DNA from: Bifidobacterium aquikefiri
Lineage (GTDB): Bacteria > Actinomycetota > Actinomycetes > Actinomycetales > Bifidobacteriaceae
Assembly (NCBI RefSeq): GCF_002259795.1
Contig: NZ_MWXA01000007.1
Coordinates: 1-64,000, forward strand
DNA length: 64,000 nt
Direction: 5' to 3'
Part shown: positions 55,430 to 64,000 of the stretch, in pieces
How positions within the stretch are numbered: the stretch's first letter is position 1
Layout: each line of letters opens with the position of its first letter
Program-made: the position numbers and the translations under genes
The notes under the pieces: model-generated
Told to the model about the DNA's origin: nothing
Seen by the model: only the letters and a program-made list of their open reading frames with translations
Databases searched by the model: none

Positions 55430-55880
55430 CATGACAGCGGGTGCCCGGCAACCACCCCTTCCCGTCATCCCAAGCGGAGCATCCCACACCGTCATCACGG
55501 CGAAGCACCACCCTATCCCATCACGTTAAGCACAGCGCCCCACGCCGTCATCGCCAAGCGAAGCACCCCCTTCCCTCCCTGTCATCCCGAGCGGAGCACC
55601 CCACACCGCCACCCCCGTCATCCCGAGCGAAGCACCCCCTTCCCTCCCCGTCATCCCGAGCGAAGCGTAGCGAAGTCGAGGGATCTCACCCCACTGGATG
55701 TCAACAGCGGAGATCCCTCGACTACGGCTACGCCTCCGCTCGGGATGACAGAAAAAAGAAAACGCTCGGGATGACAGAAAAAAGAAAACGCTCGGGATGA
55801 TGGAAAAAGAACGTGCTCGGGATGACGAAAAAAAGAGCACGCACGAGACGACAGAAAAAATGCACACGTTAGATGACGGG
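55430..55880. repeat. Array of GTCATCCCGAGCG-type repeat units with a long inverted pair
   Basis: Several units GTCATCCCGAGCGAAGCACC face one way (about 55470-55650), then mirror-image units CGCTCGGGATGACAG (about 55735-55830). The central long arms (about 55650-55688 and 55711-55750) enclose GGATGTCAACAGC. The same centre occurs at 56937-57031. Open frames crossing this block are artefacts of the repeats. Confidence 0.8.
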
Positions 55881-55922
55881 GAAAGTGCACTATCAGGATG
55901 ACGGGGTGCGGAGCGAGTGGGG

Positions 55923-55998
55923 TAAAAAAATAACTGCACTGCTTGCTGGGATTTATCTGGATTTGTTGACCAGATTATCCTAGTTTGCAGTACAGTTA
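55923..55998 (-). terminator. Terminator of hsp20
   Basis: Minus strand: AACTGTACTGC (55987-55997) pairs with GCAGTGCAGTT (55932-55942), with an inner stem ATCTGG / CCAGAT, then TATTTTTTT. Confidence 0.75.
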
Positions 55999-56020
55999 TC
56001 AATGCTGAAGGATGAAATAC

Positions 56021-56485
56021 TCAGCCTTCGATGGCGATGTTGTGACGAGCCTCCACCTTTGGCATCTCAGCCTTCGGAACCTCGAGATGTAAGGTGCCGT
56101 CTTCGAACTTTGCGTGAATGTCGGAATCCTTCACTCCGTCACCAACGTAGAAGTTGCGTGAGCAAGAACCCGCATAGCGCTCACGACGCAGCCACTTGCC
56201 ATCCTTGTCCTTGTCTTCCTTGGTGTCCTGACGCTTTGCGGATACCGTCAGATAACCATCTTCAAGCTGGATGCTGATGTCGTCCTTCTTGAATCCTGGC
56301 AGATCGATGTCGACAAGATAGTTATCACCCTTGTCTTGCACATCAGTGCTCATCATGTTCGTACTGGCACTGCCCTCTGGGAGTGCCGCGCTCGAACCAC
56401 GGCCGCCGTTCCAACCCGAGAAGATCGGATCATCAAACAAATCACTGAAGATAGAATCATTCATCAATGCCGGAAACATAGCCAT
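56021..56485 (-). CDS. Small heat-shock protein, Hsp20 family
   Basis: 154 residues. The alpha-crystallin domain spans about 45-140 (YLVDIDLPGFKKDDISIQLE, GYLTVSAKR, RRERYAGSCSRNFYVGDGV, ATFEDG-like AKFEDGTLHLEVPKAE). It ends with a short IEG tail. It holds unfolding proteins during heat or acid stress. A candidate HAIR operator lies 195 bases upstream of the start. Confidence 0.94.
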   Translation of the reverse strand: MAMFPALMNDSIFSDLFDDPIFSGWNGGRGSSAALPEGSASTNMMSTDVQDKGDNYLVDIDLPGFKKDDISIQLEDGYLTVSAKRQDTKEDKDKDGKWLRRERYAGSCSRNFYVGDGVKDSDIHAKFEDGTLHLEVPKAEMPKVEARHNIAIEG

Positions 56486-56679
56486 AATCTATACTCCTTC
56501 ATTACTCAACCAAAACTTGAGGCGAAATGGTCTGGCAGCGAGCACCTCACGGTTTCATCAACCGCTTGGCATCGTGCCTCATAACCGTTCCCAGAACCTC
56601 TCGGTTCCTTTCTTGCCTTTCACTACTATCAAAAGGCGCATGGCTCAGTTTGTTCCAGAATTTTGCCTAGGGATAAAAA

Positions 56680-56700
56680 CATGAGTCGAGAAGACTCAAG
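56680..56700. promoter_or_regulatory. HAIR-like operator (HspR site) upstream of hsp20
   Basis: CATGAGT-CGAGAAG-ACTCAAG fits the known HAIR consensus CTTGAGT-N7-ACTCAAG with 13 of 14 arm bases. It lies on the promoter side of hsp20. HspR control of chaperone genes through HAIR is established in actinobacteria. Confidence 0.65.
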
Positions 56701-56936
56701 TTTTCATTCCGCACTATGACCCCACACTATGTGTCACACGGTGATAGACGGTGTTTTGACTGTGATTGGAAGGCAACCGTCCCATCACCACTGAGAAATA
56801 TCGGCTCATCGTATTTTGGTGTGTAGGGTTGCCGAAGATTCTTGAATGTCATCTGCCCTGTTGCTCCGCGCATACCCTCCTTCCGCTGCCCTGAGCGCAC
56901 CTTCTCTGCCGTCACCCTGAGCATTCCTTTCTTCTG
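56701..56936. other. Intergenic stretch, no gene seen
   Basis: Between the HAIR site and the repeat array. Only repeats and short frames. Confidence 0.4.
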
Positions 56937-57320
56937 TCATCTCGAGCGAGCGCAGCGGAGTCGAGAGATCTCACCTCACGGATGTCAACAGCGGAGATCT
57001 CTCGACTCGCTGCGCTCGCTCGAGATGACAGGGTATGAAAAACCACCCGTGACGACAGGGTGTGAAAAACAAGCCACCCGGGACGACAGGGTGTGGGGAA
57101 CCAACCGTGACGCTAGGGCGTGGGGAACCAACCGTGACGACAGGGTGTGGAAACAACCCGAGATAACAGGGTGTGGAAACCGCTCGAGATGACAAGATAA
57201 GAGACGTAGCGCGAGATGACAAGATAAGAGACATAGCGCGAGATGACAAGGGGAAAAGCGGCACATCTCCACTGTCATCCCGAGCGAGCGGAGCGAGTCG
57301 AGGGATCTCCGCTGTTTCTG
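56937..57320. repeat. Second array of TCATC(T/C)CGAGCG-type units and tandem repeats
   Basis: Long inverted arms at about 56937-56976 and 56994-57031 enclose CGGATGTCAACAGC, as in the first array. Tandem units follow: GTGTGGGGAACCAACCGTGA about twice (57090-57150), and CGCGAGATGACAAGATAAGA about twice (57210-57250). A reversed arm is at about 57275-57310. Confidence 0.75.
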
Positions 57321-57380
57321 AGTTCAGATTCTCCTGCAGTGACGCACCAACAGCGAAAATCAGCCACAGCTCGGATCAGT

Positions 57381-57412
57381 TTTCAAGTTTTGGCAAGTGC
57401 CAAAACTTGAAA
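57381..57412. other. Perfect 15-bp inverted repeat
   Basis: TTTCAAGTTTTGGCA (57381-57395) and TGCCAAAACTTGAAA (57398-57412) with a 2-base centre, about 230 bases beyond the end of the adhesin gene. It could be a cruciform or terminator-like element; no T-run is seen. Confidence 0.5.
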
Positions 57413-57641
57413 GCTGAGGGCGAAACGACCATAACAGCCCGGAAAGGAGTGGGGCAGAGTGAAGGGGCACCACGATACGCGCGCACCACAACCATCACAG
57501 CGGGTGTTCGCGTACTCGGACTCAACAAAGGCCCGAAATGCGCACGGTGAGAATCATGTGAGCAGGATCTTCGCAACGAGTTGCTATCTGAGCGAGACAC
57601 AGCACTCAAATAGCAATCGCCGCGCAGTCACTTTCTGTCAC

Positions 57642-60600
57642 TCACCGCGAAGACCCAATATGCCTACCAAATGCAAGGCGCTTTCCGAAAGAACGACGCT
57701 GCCCCGGAAGAGTAATGCCACTGACATGACGGTACATATTGCTCGGATACCGCAAACCCATATACGTTCCAACCAGCGTCACTCCCACACCGATTGACAA
57801 GCACCAGACGAGAATCGCAAATCCACCGGTATACGGCAAGTTCCTCACGTGGAATGAAGCATTGCTGATGCTCAAGCGAGTTCCACCGCTGATCACAGTC
57901 ACCAGAGGAGAACCACTCGGAACATATCGGACTGCCACAAAACTTCCGTCCGTCTCACTCCAAATCGGCCCGAAATGGAGGTTGAAGCTGCCTAGCAAGA
58001 AGTAACCGTCGGGGGCGATCGTTTCGGTGATGACCAGATTCCCGGCCTCCATGCCAACCAAGCGCAATACTCCAGCATTGCCGCTCACCACCTCTTCGAC
58101 GGCGGCATCTCCATCGTCCGTCACGGCCAGACGATAAGTACCCTGACCATCGAGACTCACGAATTTCAATGGTTCAGCCTGCGTTTGTCCATCGGCATCC
58201 ATTCTGGTCACGGTGAAGGTAGCACCGGCAAGCAGTGCAGTGAGGTTGTCCTTATCTGTCTTTACTGCGTCCACACCATAGGTATGCACAGTGGCGGTGT
58301 CTTGTGCAGTATCGGGAGTGTCTGGATTTGTCACAGAACTTGCAGTCATTGTGGCGGTGTTGTCTATCGAGAGATGCGCGGATTCAGCACCCTCGGCCAG
58401 ACTGGTGAGAATAGTACTAAGGAAGCGCACGCGGATATAGGAGCCGGCAAGAACGCTGCCGTCATTTTCGATATGGCTCGTTGCATCATTCTCAACCGCG
58501 AACAGTTCCTTGATGCCATCAACGGTGATGGTGCGATCATCAACGTCGATGTCAAGCTGATCGCTGACATCGACATCACTATCGCCCACAAATACGCTGA
58601 TACCGTCATCGTCAGGCACCGACAAGTTGCCATTGAGCACATCGCTCAATGCAAAGTCGTAATCGTCATATGCTTGCGTTGACCCGAAGAGATCGGGCAC
58701 ACGAGCGGACAATTCAAATTCGACTTCCGAGCCCAGATCGAACCCGTCCCCTCCATCATCGTTCACAATCTGCTTGGTGACGGGACTCGTACTGTCGTCA
58801 TACACGTAGGCGGTGATCTCTGCGGTCTCGCTGTCTTCAGGGTCAGCGTCGAGTATGGACAGCCCGAGTGGGTATGATCCACTTGCGTCGGCACTCACCA
58901 AAGCAGCAAGCGCATCCGAATCGACCGTGACCTCACTCAGGGGGATGTCCTGCGTGTTCTCATCCTTCGCAACCACTTGAGCGCGTTGCAAGACTTCCAA
59001 GGCGTTGAGACCGCTCACCTTGCTCAGTGGAATGCCGAAATCGTGACCGACGAGCGAGGCGACGCCCCTGTGCAGTGCAGTGCTGCGAACTTCGGGAATG
59101 TAATAGTACCCACTCTTCGTAACGGTGACATCCACCGGATCGCCTTCGTCCCACATTCCTTGAATGGAAACGGTGTAGACCCAGGTATCGTCCAAATCTT
59201 CATCGGTGCCGTCATACACTGCGGCCTCGCTCACGCCAGTAACCGTCACTTCGAGCGAGTCGGAAGCATCCTCTCCAGGCTCCACAACAATATCGTCAAC
59301 GTCAAAGACGGCAAGCATCTCCGCATCGTCAACCCGCATGAACAAATGCAGCTCGCTCGTCCTCACGGCATTGGCCTCGCCGTTCGCCGCCACGCGCACG
59401 TATTCGTTGATTTTCCGTATTTCCGTGGAATGGAGCGCGGCTATCTGATATACCGGTGCAATCACATATCCAACCTTTTCAACCGACACCTTAACCTCGT
59501 CACCGTCGAACCAGGTGCCGCTCACTTGCAGCGAGTAGTTGTATACCGGATTATTCTCACCATCGAGTGACGAGGCAAGCTCTTCGACGCCGGTGGCAGT
59601 TATGGTGGAATCGTCATATTCACCCAGGAGTTCAAGAGAGAAATCGCTGGCATACAAGTTCGATATTTCCGTATCGAATGACAATGTCAGAGCGGTGGTC
59701 GTAGTGACTCTCGATGAACCATTTGCCACTGCGTCAAGATACTCGACGCGTATGCGGTCATCGTGATGCAGCTCGGCATTGCGCGACGATGGGTCAAACA
59801 GTATGCCGTTCTTGGCGACGGTGACCTTCGCCACATCGCCTTCAGCCCATCGGTGAGTGTCGTCGTCAAGACGGTCAATCGTGACCTGGTACGACCAGGT
59901 GTCGTCGGTGATGTCGTCAACGTCGCCTTCGTCATAGATTGGACCGGAAACAGAGAGCACCTTGATGGTCTTGGTATCGTCCGTCGAGAGTGCAATCTGC
60001 ACCATGCTCGTGGTGAGTGATTGCGGGCTCACATTGGAGAAGGTAAGTGTCAGAACGTCGCTGTCTTCCATATGGGCAACGCCATCAGCCACGGCGCTTT
60101 GATAGACCACATCGAGGGCACTCAATATATAGGTGTTATCGCCACTCTTGGCACTGACGCTGAAATCCTCGATCTTCCATCGGAAATACCTGGCTTCAGC
60201 CTTGCTCACATCACTTCCATCGTTCTTTTGGGCTATGACGGTATCTTGTCCGTAACCGGTCTTTCCCACGATATCGATGCGTGATCCGACAGACAAATCA
60301 CCAATGACACTGATAATGTCATCGTCGCCCATGACCAAACCTGCATTGGCGTGTGAAGCCTCGATTCGAGGGGTTCCCCACATTCTGAGCTCACCATCGT
60401 CAAAGATGACGCCATAGCTTAAGTTTGCACGAATCACCCCTCCGTAAAGGTCAACTCGGGCATCATTGGTGAAATCGATCGCGGCCTGGCCCTCAGAGAT
60501 TGCATTTCCACTGATTTCACCACCTCCCAACGAGAACACACCATCGGAGACGTACACGACGGACTGCCCCACATCGGTACTCTCGTTCACTCGATGCCCA

Positions 60601-63600
60601 TTGGCCGTGATTTCGCCGCCGAGCATGGAGAAGGAGCCCGTAGCTCCAGATACAACCACGGCCGATCCACCATATTGGGCCTCGCCAGAACCGCCCAAGG
60701 CACCTGTCAGGCGTCCAGAAATCATCGAAGCCGAGCCGCCATCGACATGAATCAACGTATCGGTCGCCGCGATGTTATTACCATCGAGAATGAGATCGTC
60801 GAGAAGTAGGTACCCACCCTGCTCAACGGTGATGAAAGCATCGGTGAAACTCGTGGCGCGCGAGACTGTCACCACATCGGCAGCATCAGCGTCGGGCTTC
60901 ACCGTCACATCAAGACCATCAGGCACCACCGCGTTTTCCGACATGGTGATGCTATCCATAACGAACACAGTCGCCTGAACGTCCGCACCACCGCCGAGAG
61001 AGAGCGCCTGCGTAAATGCCTTGTTCAACGATGCATAGGGATAGGTTCTGGTTCCCAGACCGGTGATGTCGTTCCCCATGGATGCAACGTACAGCTCACT
61101 GACGGAGGCCAGGGAGTAATAATTGAGTCCATCGACCACCAGGCGCTGACCTTCCCCTTGCCCGTGGAAGAATTCGGATTCTTCGCGCGTGGCTTGTGCG
61201 GAGCTGCTTTTACTCACAATGATGGTGTAATTCACCGCATCCAGCTTGCCTTCGATATTGACACGCGAACCGGGATGCAGATCGCCTTCGTCAAGCACAA
61301 TAACGCTTTTGAAGAAACTGCCCGAGCCGCTCTTTTGCTTTGGATAACCGATGTATACCCCGTTGTCGGCATCATTGGTGCCGATGCGCGGATATTGAGA
61401 GACGTGGAATTCGCCTCCATTGACATATACGGCATCACCGTTGCCTGTTGCGGTATTGTCGGTGATCACGCCGCCTGAGACCGTGACCTTTCCTGCGAGC
61501 ACCGCGATTGCGCCGCCATTGCCAGAAACAGCATTATTGCTGATGGTGCCGCCACTCACCTTGACCACCGCGGCAGCGCCGTTGACGTTGATGGCACCTC
61601 CATTGACGCCACTGCCATCGACACTGCTGTTGTTACGGAGTTCACCCGAAGCCAGCTCAAAGCTTCCACCGGTCAGGGCAATCAAGGCCGCGGCATCACT
61701 CACCTCGTCCGCGTTGCCGTCCAGAATCGGTCCGTCCCAAACCAGTGCGCCCGAACTGATGGCGGCCATGGAACCGGAGAATGTTTCGGCCCGGCTCAAC
61801 GTCACGCTTGTCTCCGATTCCGGATCGGCAAGAATCTTCACATTCTTCCCGTTAAAGTTCAAGGTGGTCGAGAACTCCAGGTCGTCCATCACATACCACG
61901 AGCGCTGCTCTCCTGAAACGCTGATTTCGTAAGCTTTCTGCAGCGTTGCGAACGGTCGTTCACGCGTGCCGTCACCCGTGGCATCACTGCCCGAGCTTGC
62001 GGAAACATAGAAGTCCGATGCAGCTCGAAGCACATATTCCGTGGTGTTAATCGGGTTTTGTATGATCCGGTAGCCCTTGTGTGCCTGGTAATAATAGTGC
62101 TGGGCCTCAGCGGGCGTGGTCTCTGCTCCGCTTTTCAAGACGATCCGGGAATAGCTCTCGGTGGTGGCATTCGTCTTGAATTCGACATTGATGCGTGCGA
62201 TGGCATCGAGGTCACCGGATTGACTGATATACCCATTCTGGTTATACAAATACACTCCGTTGTCGCTCACGCTGGTACCAATGCGTGCGGACTGTTTGAC
62301 TGTCAATGCAGAGCTGGTAGATGCCGAGTAGATGCCGTTGCCGGTGGTGGCCGTGTTGCCCGAAATCTGCGAGCTTCCGCCTATGCTTAGGGTTCCCGCT
62401 GTTCCCCTGTATATGCCTCCGCCCTGCGCTGTGGCGGAGTTCCCGGTCACCCGAGCGTCCCCTGACAACGTTACGGTCCCACTCGATAAGTTGATGCCTC
62501 CACCATATTGCGCCGTGTTTGATTCGATAGTGCCGGCAGTCATGGTAAATGTGCCGCCATTCACCAGCACGCCACCACTTGCAGTCGTAGTGCTGGCTGT
62601 ACTGTGATTGTCGGTGATGGTCCCACCGCTCATGGTGGTGGTCCCTGCTTTGGCCACGAGTGGAGCAGTAGTACCAGATGAACTTTGGAATCCACTCAAA
62701 CGAGAACCCGGCATCAGCGCGACCTTGGCCGTTGTCGCTTCGCTCACGATGAATGGAGCGGTTTGGGAATCAACCATGCGGGCTTGATTCCCCAGCGTGA
62801 AACTGCCTGAAACGCTCGCCATGGGCGCGTTGTAAGCCGGGGATAGCTGGCTTTTGTTGCCATTCAGCTCAATGTCTTGAACCGTGAGTGCTGCTGGTGA
62901 TTGGACTGTGATGCCAGTGGCCGTCAACTGGCGGGTGACCGTCACGGACTCGTCGTTGTCAGGAGCACGCGAGTCGCTGTCATCACGCCACGCCTGGACT
63001 GAGATGTTCTTGTTCGCATTGAGCGTTACCGGCAGTGTCCATGAGAGATCATCCATGACGAACACATTCGACTTGTGCAAGGTCAACTCCGTCTCACCGA
63101 CCGCGGCGACCGAAACCGCCTTCGCGATGCTTGCGTAAGGATGTTCCTTCGTGCCGTCACCGGTCGCATCGCTTCCCGCAGGGATGCCATTGTCTTTGAA
63201 ATCGCTGTCATCGGCAACATAGAAGTCGCTGACGGCATCGAGGATATACTCGCTGTTATCAACATCCGACTCGACGAAATACACCGGCACATTGAGCTGA
63301 TACAGCGCCGCCTCGTCGGCATTGACCGCCGTGCCCCCCGTCTTCTCGGCGAGCACCTTGCCTACGAAGTATTCAGAGGAGGATTCCAAGACAATGGCGG
63401 CATCGCCATCCAAGTCATCTGGCAATTCGAAATCGGCGGCCTTGGCAAGCCACACGCCCGCATCGCCACTGGTCCCAATGATTGGCTTATCTTCGAGGGT
63501 GATGCGGTCTTGCGAATAGATATCGTCTCCGGTAGAGCTCCCCGCTGTGTTGTTCTGCACAACCGTGTTGCCGCTGAACACCAGCTCGTGCTCAGAAGCG

Positions 63601-64000
63601 TTCGTTGGGTAATAGATGCCCCCACCAATACCTGTGGAGTTGGTTGTGGTGTTCTCTGAAATCTCGACGTCATCGAGCGTGACGGTCGAGGCTCCGCTGC
63701 CAACGCTCAGGCCACCGCCATGCAATCTTGCGCTGTTTTCACTGATGCTAAGTTCGGTTAGGGTAAGGTCCACATCGCCATCGACATATACACCCCCGCC
63801 TGACCCTGCGGTGGTATTTGGCAAGGAGTTCTCGGAAATATCAACGTCCTCGAGCGTGTAAGTCCCGGAGCCCATGAAGGCCAAGCCGCCCCCGCGAGTT
63901 GTATTGCTTCCATACGAATTGGACTTGAGATTATCATTTGATGAAACGCTGCCACCTGTCATGTTGAAGGTGCCCGTTACACCTGTCGAGATGTATATGC
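57642..64000 (-). CDS. Giant LPXTG-anchored beta-helix surface adhesin, N-terminus beyond right edge
   Basis: At least 2118 residues; the frame is open to the window edge. The visible part starts with right-handed parallel beta-helix repeats of the type GTFTMTAGTIESNTAQYGGG. Three sections of these each begin with a DFYV or ELYV segment followed by GDGTxxxPYASLxKA and VMDDL (around residues 245, 660 and 1005 of the visible part). Then come three similar domains of about 100 residues (around 1290-1630), a fimbrial D2-like isopeptide domain (about 1720-1890), a SpaA-like collagen-adhesin B domain (about 1890-2030), and sortase motif LPYTG (57825-57839), a membrane helix and an unusually long basic tail of about 37 residues. 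Probably an adhesin for host or community surfaces. Confidence 0.85.
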   Translation of the reverse strand, partial: IYISTGVTGTFNMTGGSVSSNDNLKSNSYGSNTTRGGGLAFMGSGTYTLEDVDISENSLPNTTAGSGGGVYVDGDVDLTLTELSISENSARLHGGGLSVGSGASTVTLDDVEISENTTTNSTGIGGGIYYPTNASEHELVFSGNTVVQNNTAGSSTGDDIYSQDRITLEDKPIIGTSGDAGVWLAKAADFELPDDLDGDAAIVLESSSEYFVGKVLAEKTGGTAVNADEAALYQLNVPVYFVESDVDNSEYILDAVSDFYVADDSDFKDNGIPAGSDATGDGTKEHPYASIAKAVSVAAVGETELTLHKSNVFVMDDLSWTLPVTLNANKNISVQAWRDDSDSRAPDNDESVTVTRQLTATGITVQSPAALTVQDIELNGNKSQLSPAYNAPMASVSGSFTLGNQARMVDSQTAPFIVSEATTAKVALMPGSRLSGFQSSSGTTAPLVAKAGTTTMSGGTITDNHSTASTTTASGGVLVNGGTFTMTAGTIESNTAQYGGGINLSSGTVTLSGDARVTGNSATAQGGGIYRGTAGTLSIGGSSQISGNTATTGNGIYSASTSSALTVKQSARIGTSVSDNGVYLYNQNGYISQSGDLDAIARINVEFKTNATTESYSRIVLKSGAETTPAEAQHYYYQAHKGYRIIQNPINTTEYVLRAASDFYVSASSGSDATGDGTRERPFATLQKAYEISVSGEQRSWYVMDDLEFSTTLNFNGKNVKILADPESETSVTLSRAETFSGSMAAISSGALVWDGPILDGNADEVSDAAALIALTGGSFELASGELRNNSSVDGSGVNGGAINVNGAAAVVKVSGGTISNNAVSGNGGAIAVLAGKVTVSGGVITDNTATGNGDAVYVNGGEFHVSQYPRIGTNDADNGVYIGYPKQKSGSGSFFKSVIVLDEGDLHPGSRVNIEGKLDAVNYTIIVSKSSSAQATREESEFFHGQGEGQRLVVDGLNYYSLASVSELYVASMGNDITGLGTRTYPYASLNKAFTQALSLGGGADVQATVFVMDSITMSENAVVPDGLDVTVKPDADAADVVTVSRATSFTDAFITVEQGGYLLLDDLILDGNNIAATDTLIHVDGGSASMISGRLTGALGGSGEAQYGGSAVVVSGATGSFSMLGGEITANGHRVNESTDVGQSVVYVSDGVFSLGGGEISGNAISEGQAAIDFTNDARVDLYGGVIRANLSYGVIFDDGELRMWGTPRIEASHANAGLVMGDDDIISVIGDLSVGSRIDIVGKTGYGQDTVIAQKNDGSDVSKAEARYFRWKIEDFSVSAKSGDNTYILSALDVVYQSAVADGVAHMEDSDVLTLTFSNVSPQSLTTSMVQIALSTDDTKTIKVLSVSGPIYDEGDVDDITDDTWSYQVTIDRLDDDTHRWAEGDVAKVTVAKNGILFDPSSRNAELHHDDRIRVEYLDAVANGSSRVTTTTALTLSFDTEISNLYASDFSLELLGEYDDSTITATGVEELASSLDGENNPVYNYSLQVSGTWFDGDEVKVSVEKVGYVIAPVYQIAALHSTEIRKINEYVRVAANGEANAVRTSELHLFMRVDDAEMLAVFDVDDIVVEPGEDASDSLEVTVTGVSEAAVYDGTDEDLDDTWVYTVSIQGMWDEGDPVDVTVTKSGYYYIPEVRSTALHRGVASLVGHDFGIPLSKVSGLNALEVLQRAQVVAKDENTQDIPLSEVTVDSDALAALVSADASGSYPLGLSILDADPEDSETAEITAYVYDDSTSPVTKQIVNDDGGDGFDLGSEVEFELSARVPDLFGSTQAYDDYDFALSDVLNGNLSVPDDDGISVFVGDSDVDVSDQLDIDVDDRTITVDGIKELFAVENDATSHIENDGSVLAGSYIRVRFLSTILTSLAEGAESAHLSIDNTATMTASSVTNPDTPDTAQDTATVHTYGVDAVKTDKDNLTALLAGATFTVTRMDADGQTQAEPLKFVSLDGQGTYRLAVTDDGDAAVEEVVSGNAGVLRLVGMEAGNLVITETIAPDGYFLLGSFNLHFGPIWSETDGSFVAVRYVPSGSPLVTVISGGTRLSISNASFHVRNLPYTGGFAILVWCLSIGVGVTLVGTYMGLRYPSNMYRHVSGITLPGQRRSFGKRLAFGRHIGSSR

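Noticed and set aside
55421-55800. Open frames of about 117 to 119 residues rich in Pro, His and Arg
   Set aside because: They are translations of the GTCATCCCGAGCG repeat array, with no start signal and the same peptides repeated. Not genes.
55430-57320. Possible CRISPR arrays
   Set aside because: Units are degenerate, have no unique spacers of constant length, face both directions, and no cas genes are present.

Overview
The window looks like chromosomal DNA of a bifidobacterium or close relative (Bifidobacteriaceae). The reasons are the 558-residue actinobacterial phosphoglucomutase, the tiny actinobacterial ribosomal protein bS22, a HAIR-type heat-shock operator, sortase-anchored surface proteins, a maltose-type importer without its own ATPase, and arrays of short palindromic repeats between genes. 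Species cannot be named from the sequence alone.

Layout. 1-506: start of an IS256-type transposase running off the left edge. 868-7940: maltodextrin island (two permeases, binding lipoprotein, LacI regulator, divergent GH13 glucosidase). 7972-9691: a GAPDH gene and a TetR regulator with a clear operator. 10138-13974: large wall-anchored protein combining a phosphodiester glycosidase and a metallophosphatase. 14847-17697: ArsR-type regulator coupled to an MFS exporter, then a short-chain dehydrogenase. 18358-24625: a self-contained catabolic island with an amino-acid-type ABC importer, RpiR regulator, HutF-like formiminoglutamate deiminase and M20 amidohydrolase. A shared ATGAAT-N6-ATTCAT operator ties its two transcription units together. 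24950-28967: remnant of a mobilizable element at the 3' end of tRNA-Ser(UGA), with an interrupted relaxase, an AT-rich membrane protein, a Fic protein and a MobC-like protein.

29161-46326 is mostly core genome: serS, a diacylglycerol-kinase-like gene, pgm, a ribonuclease HI with an internal duplication, rpiA, bS22, radA, then ribF, truB, rbfA, infB and nusA on the minus strand. 46402-51856 holds a lipoprotein, tRNA-Ser(CGA), truA, an acetyltransferase and a DUF559-like protein. 52037-55324 is the end of the ribosomal protein cluster (infA, rpmJ, rpsM, rpsK, rpoA, rplQ, read on the minus strand). A repeat-rich stretch with hsp20 follows, and from 57642 to the right edge lies a very large LPXTG adhesin of beta-helix type.

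How the parts work together. The maltodextrin genes form an uptake-plus-hydrolysis unit under a LacI repressor. The 18-25 kb island suggests import of an N-substituted glutamate (best guess N-formimino-L-glutamate) and its two-step conversion to glutamate, controlled by RpiR. A family of about 108-bp elements with inverted ends (five copies, 33.5-52 kb) sits between core genes and even separates infB from rbfA, which are usually adjacent.
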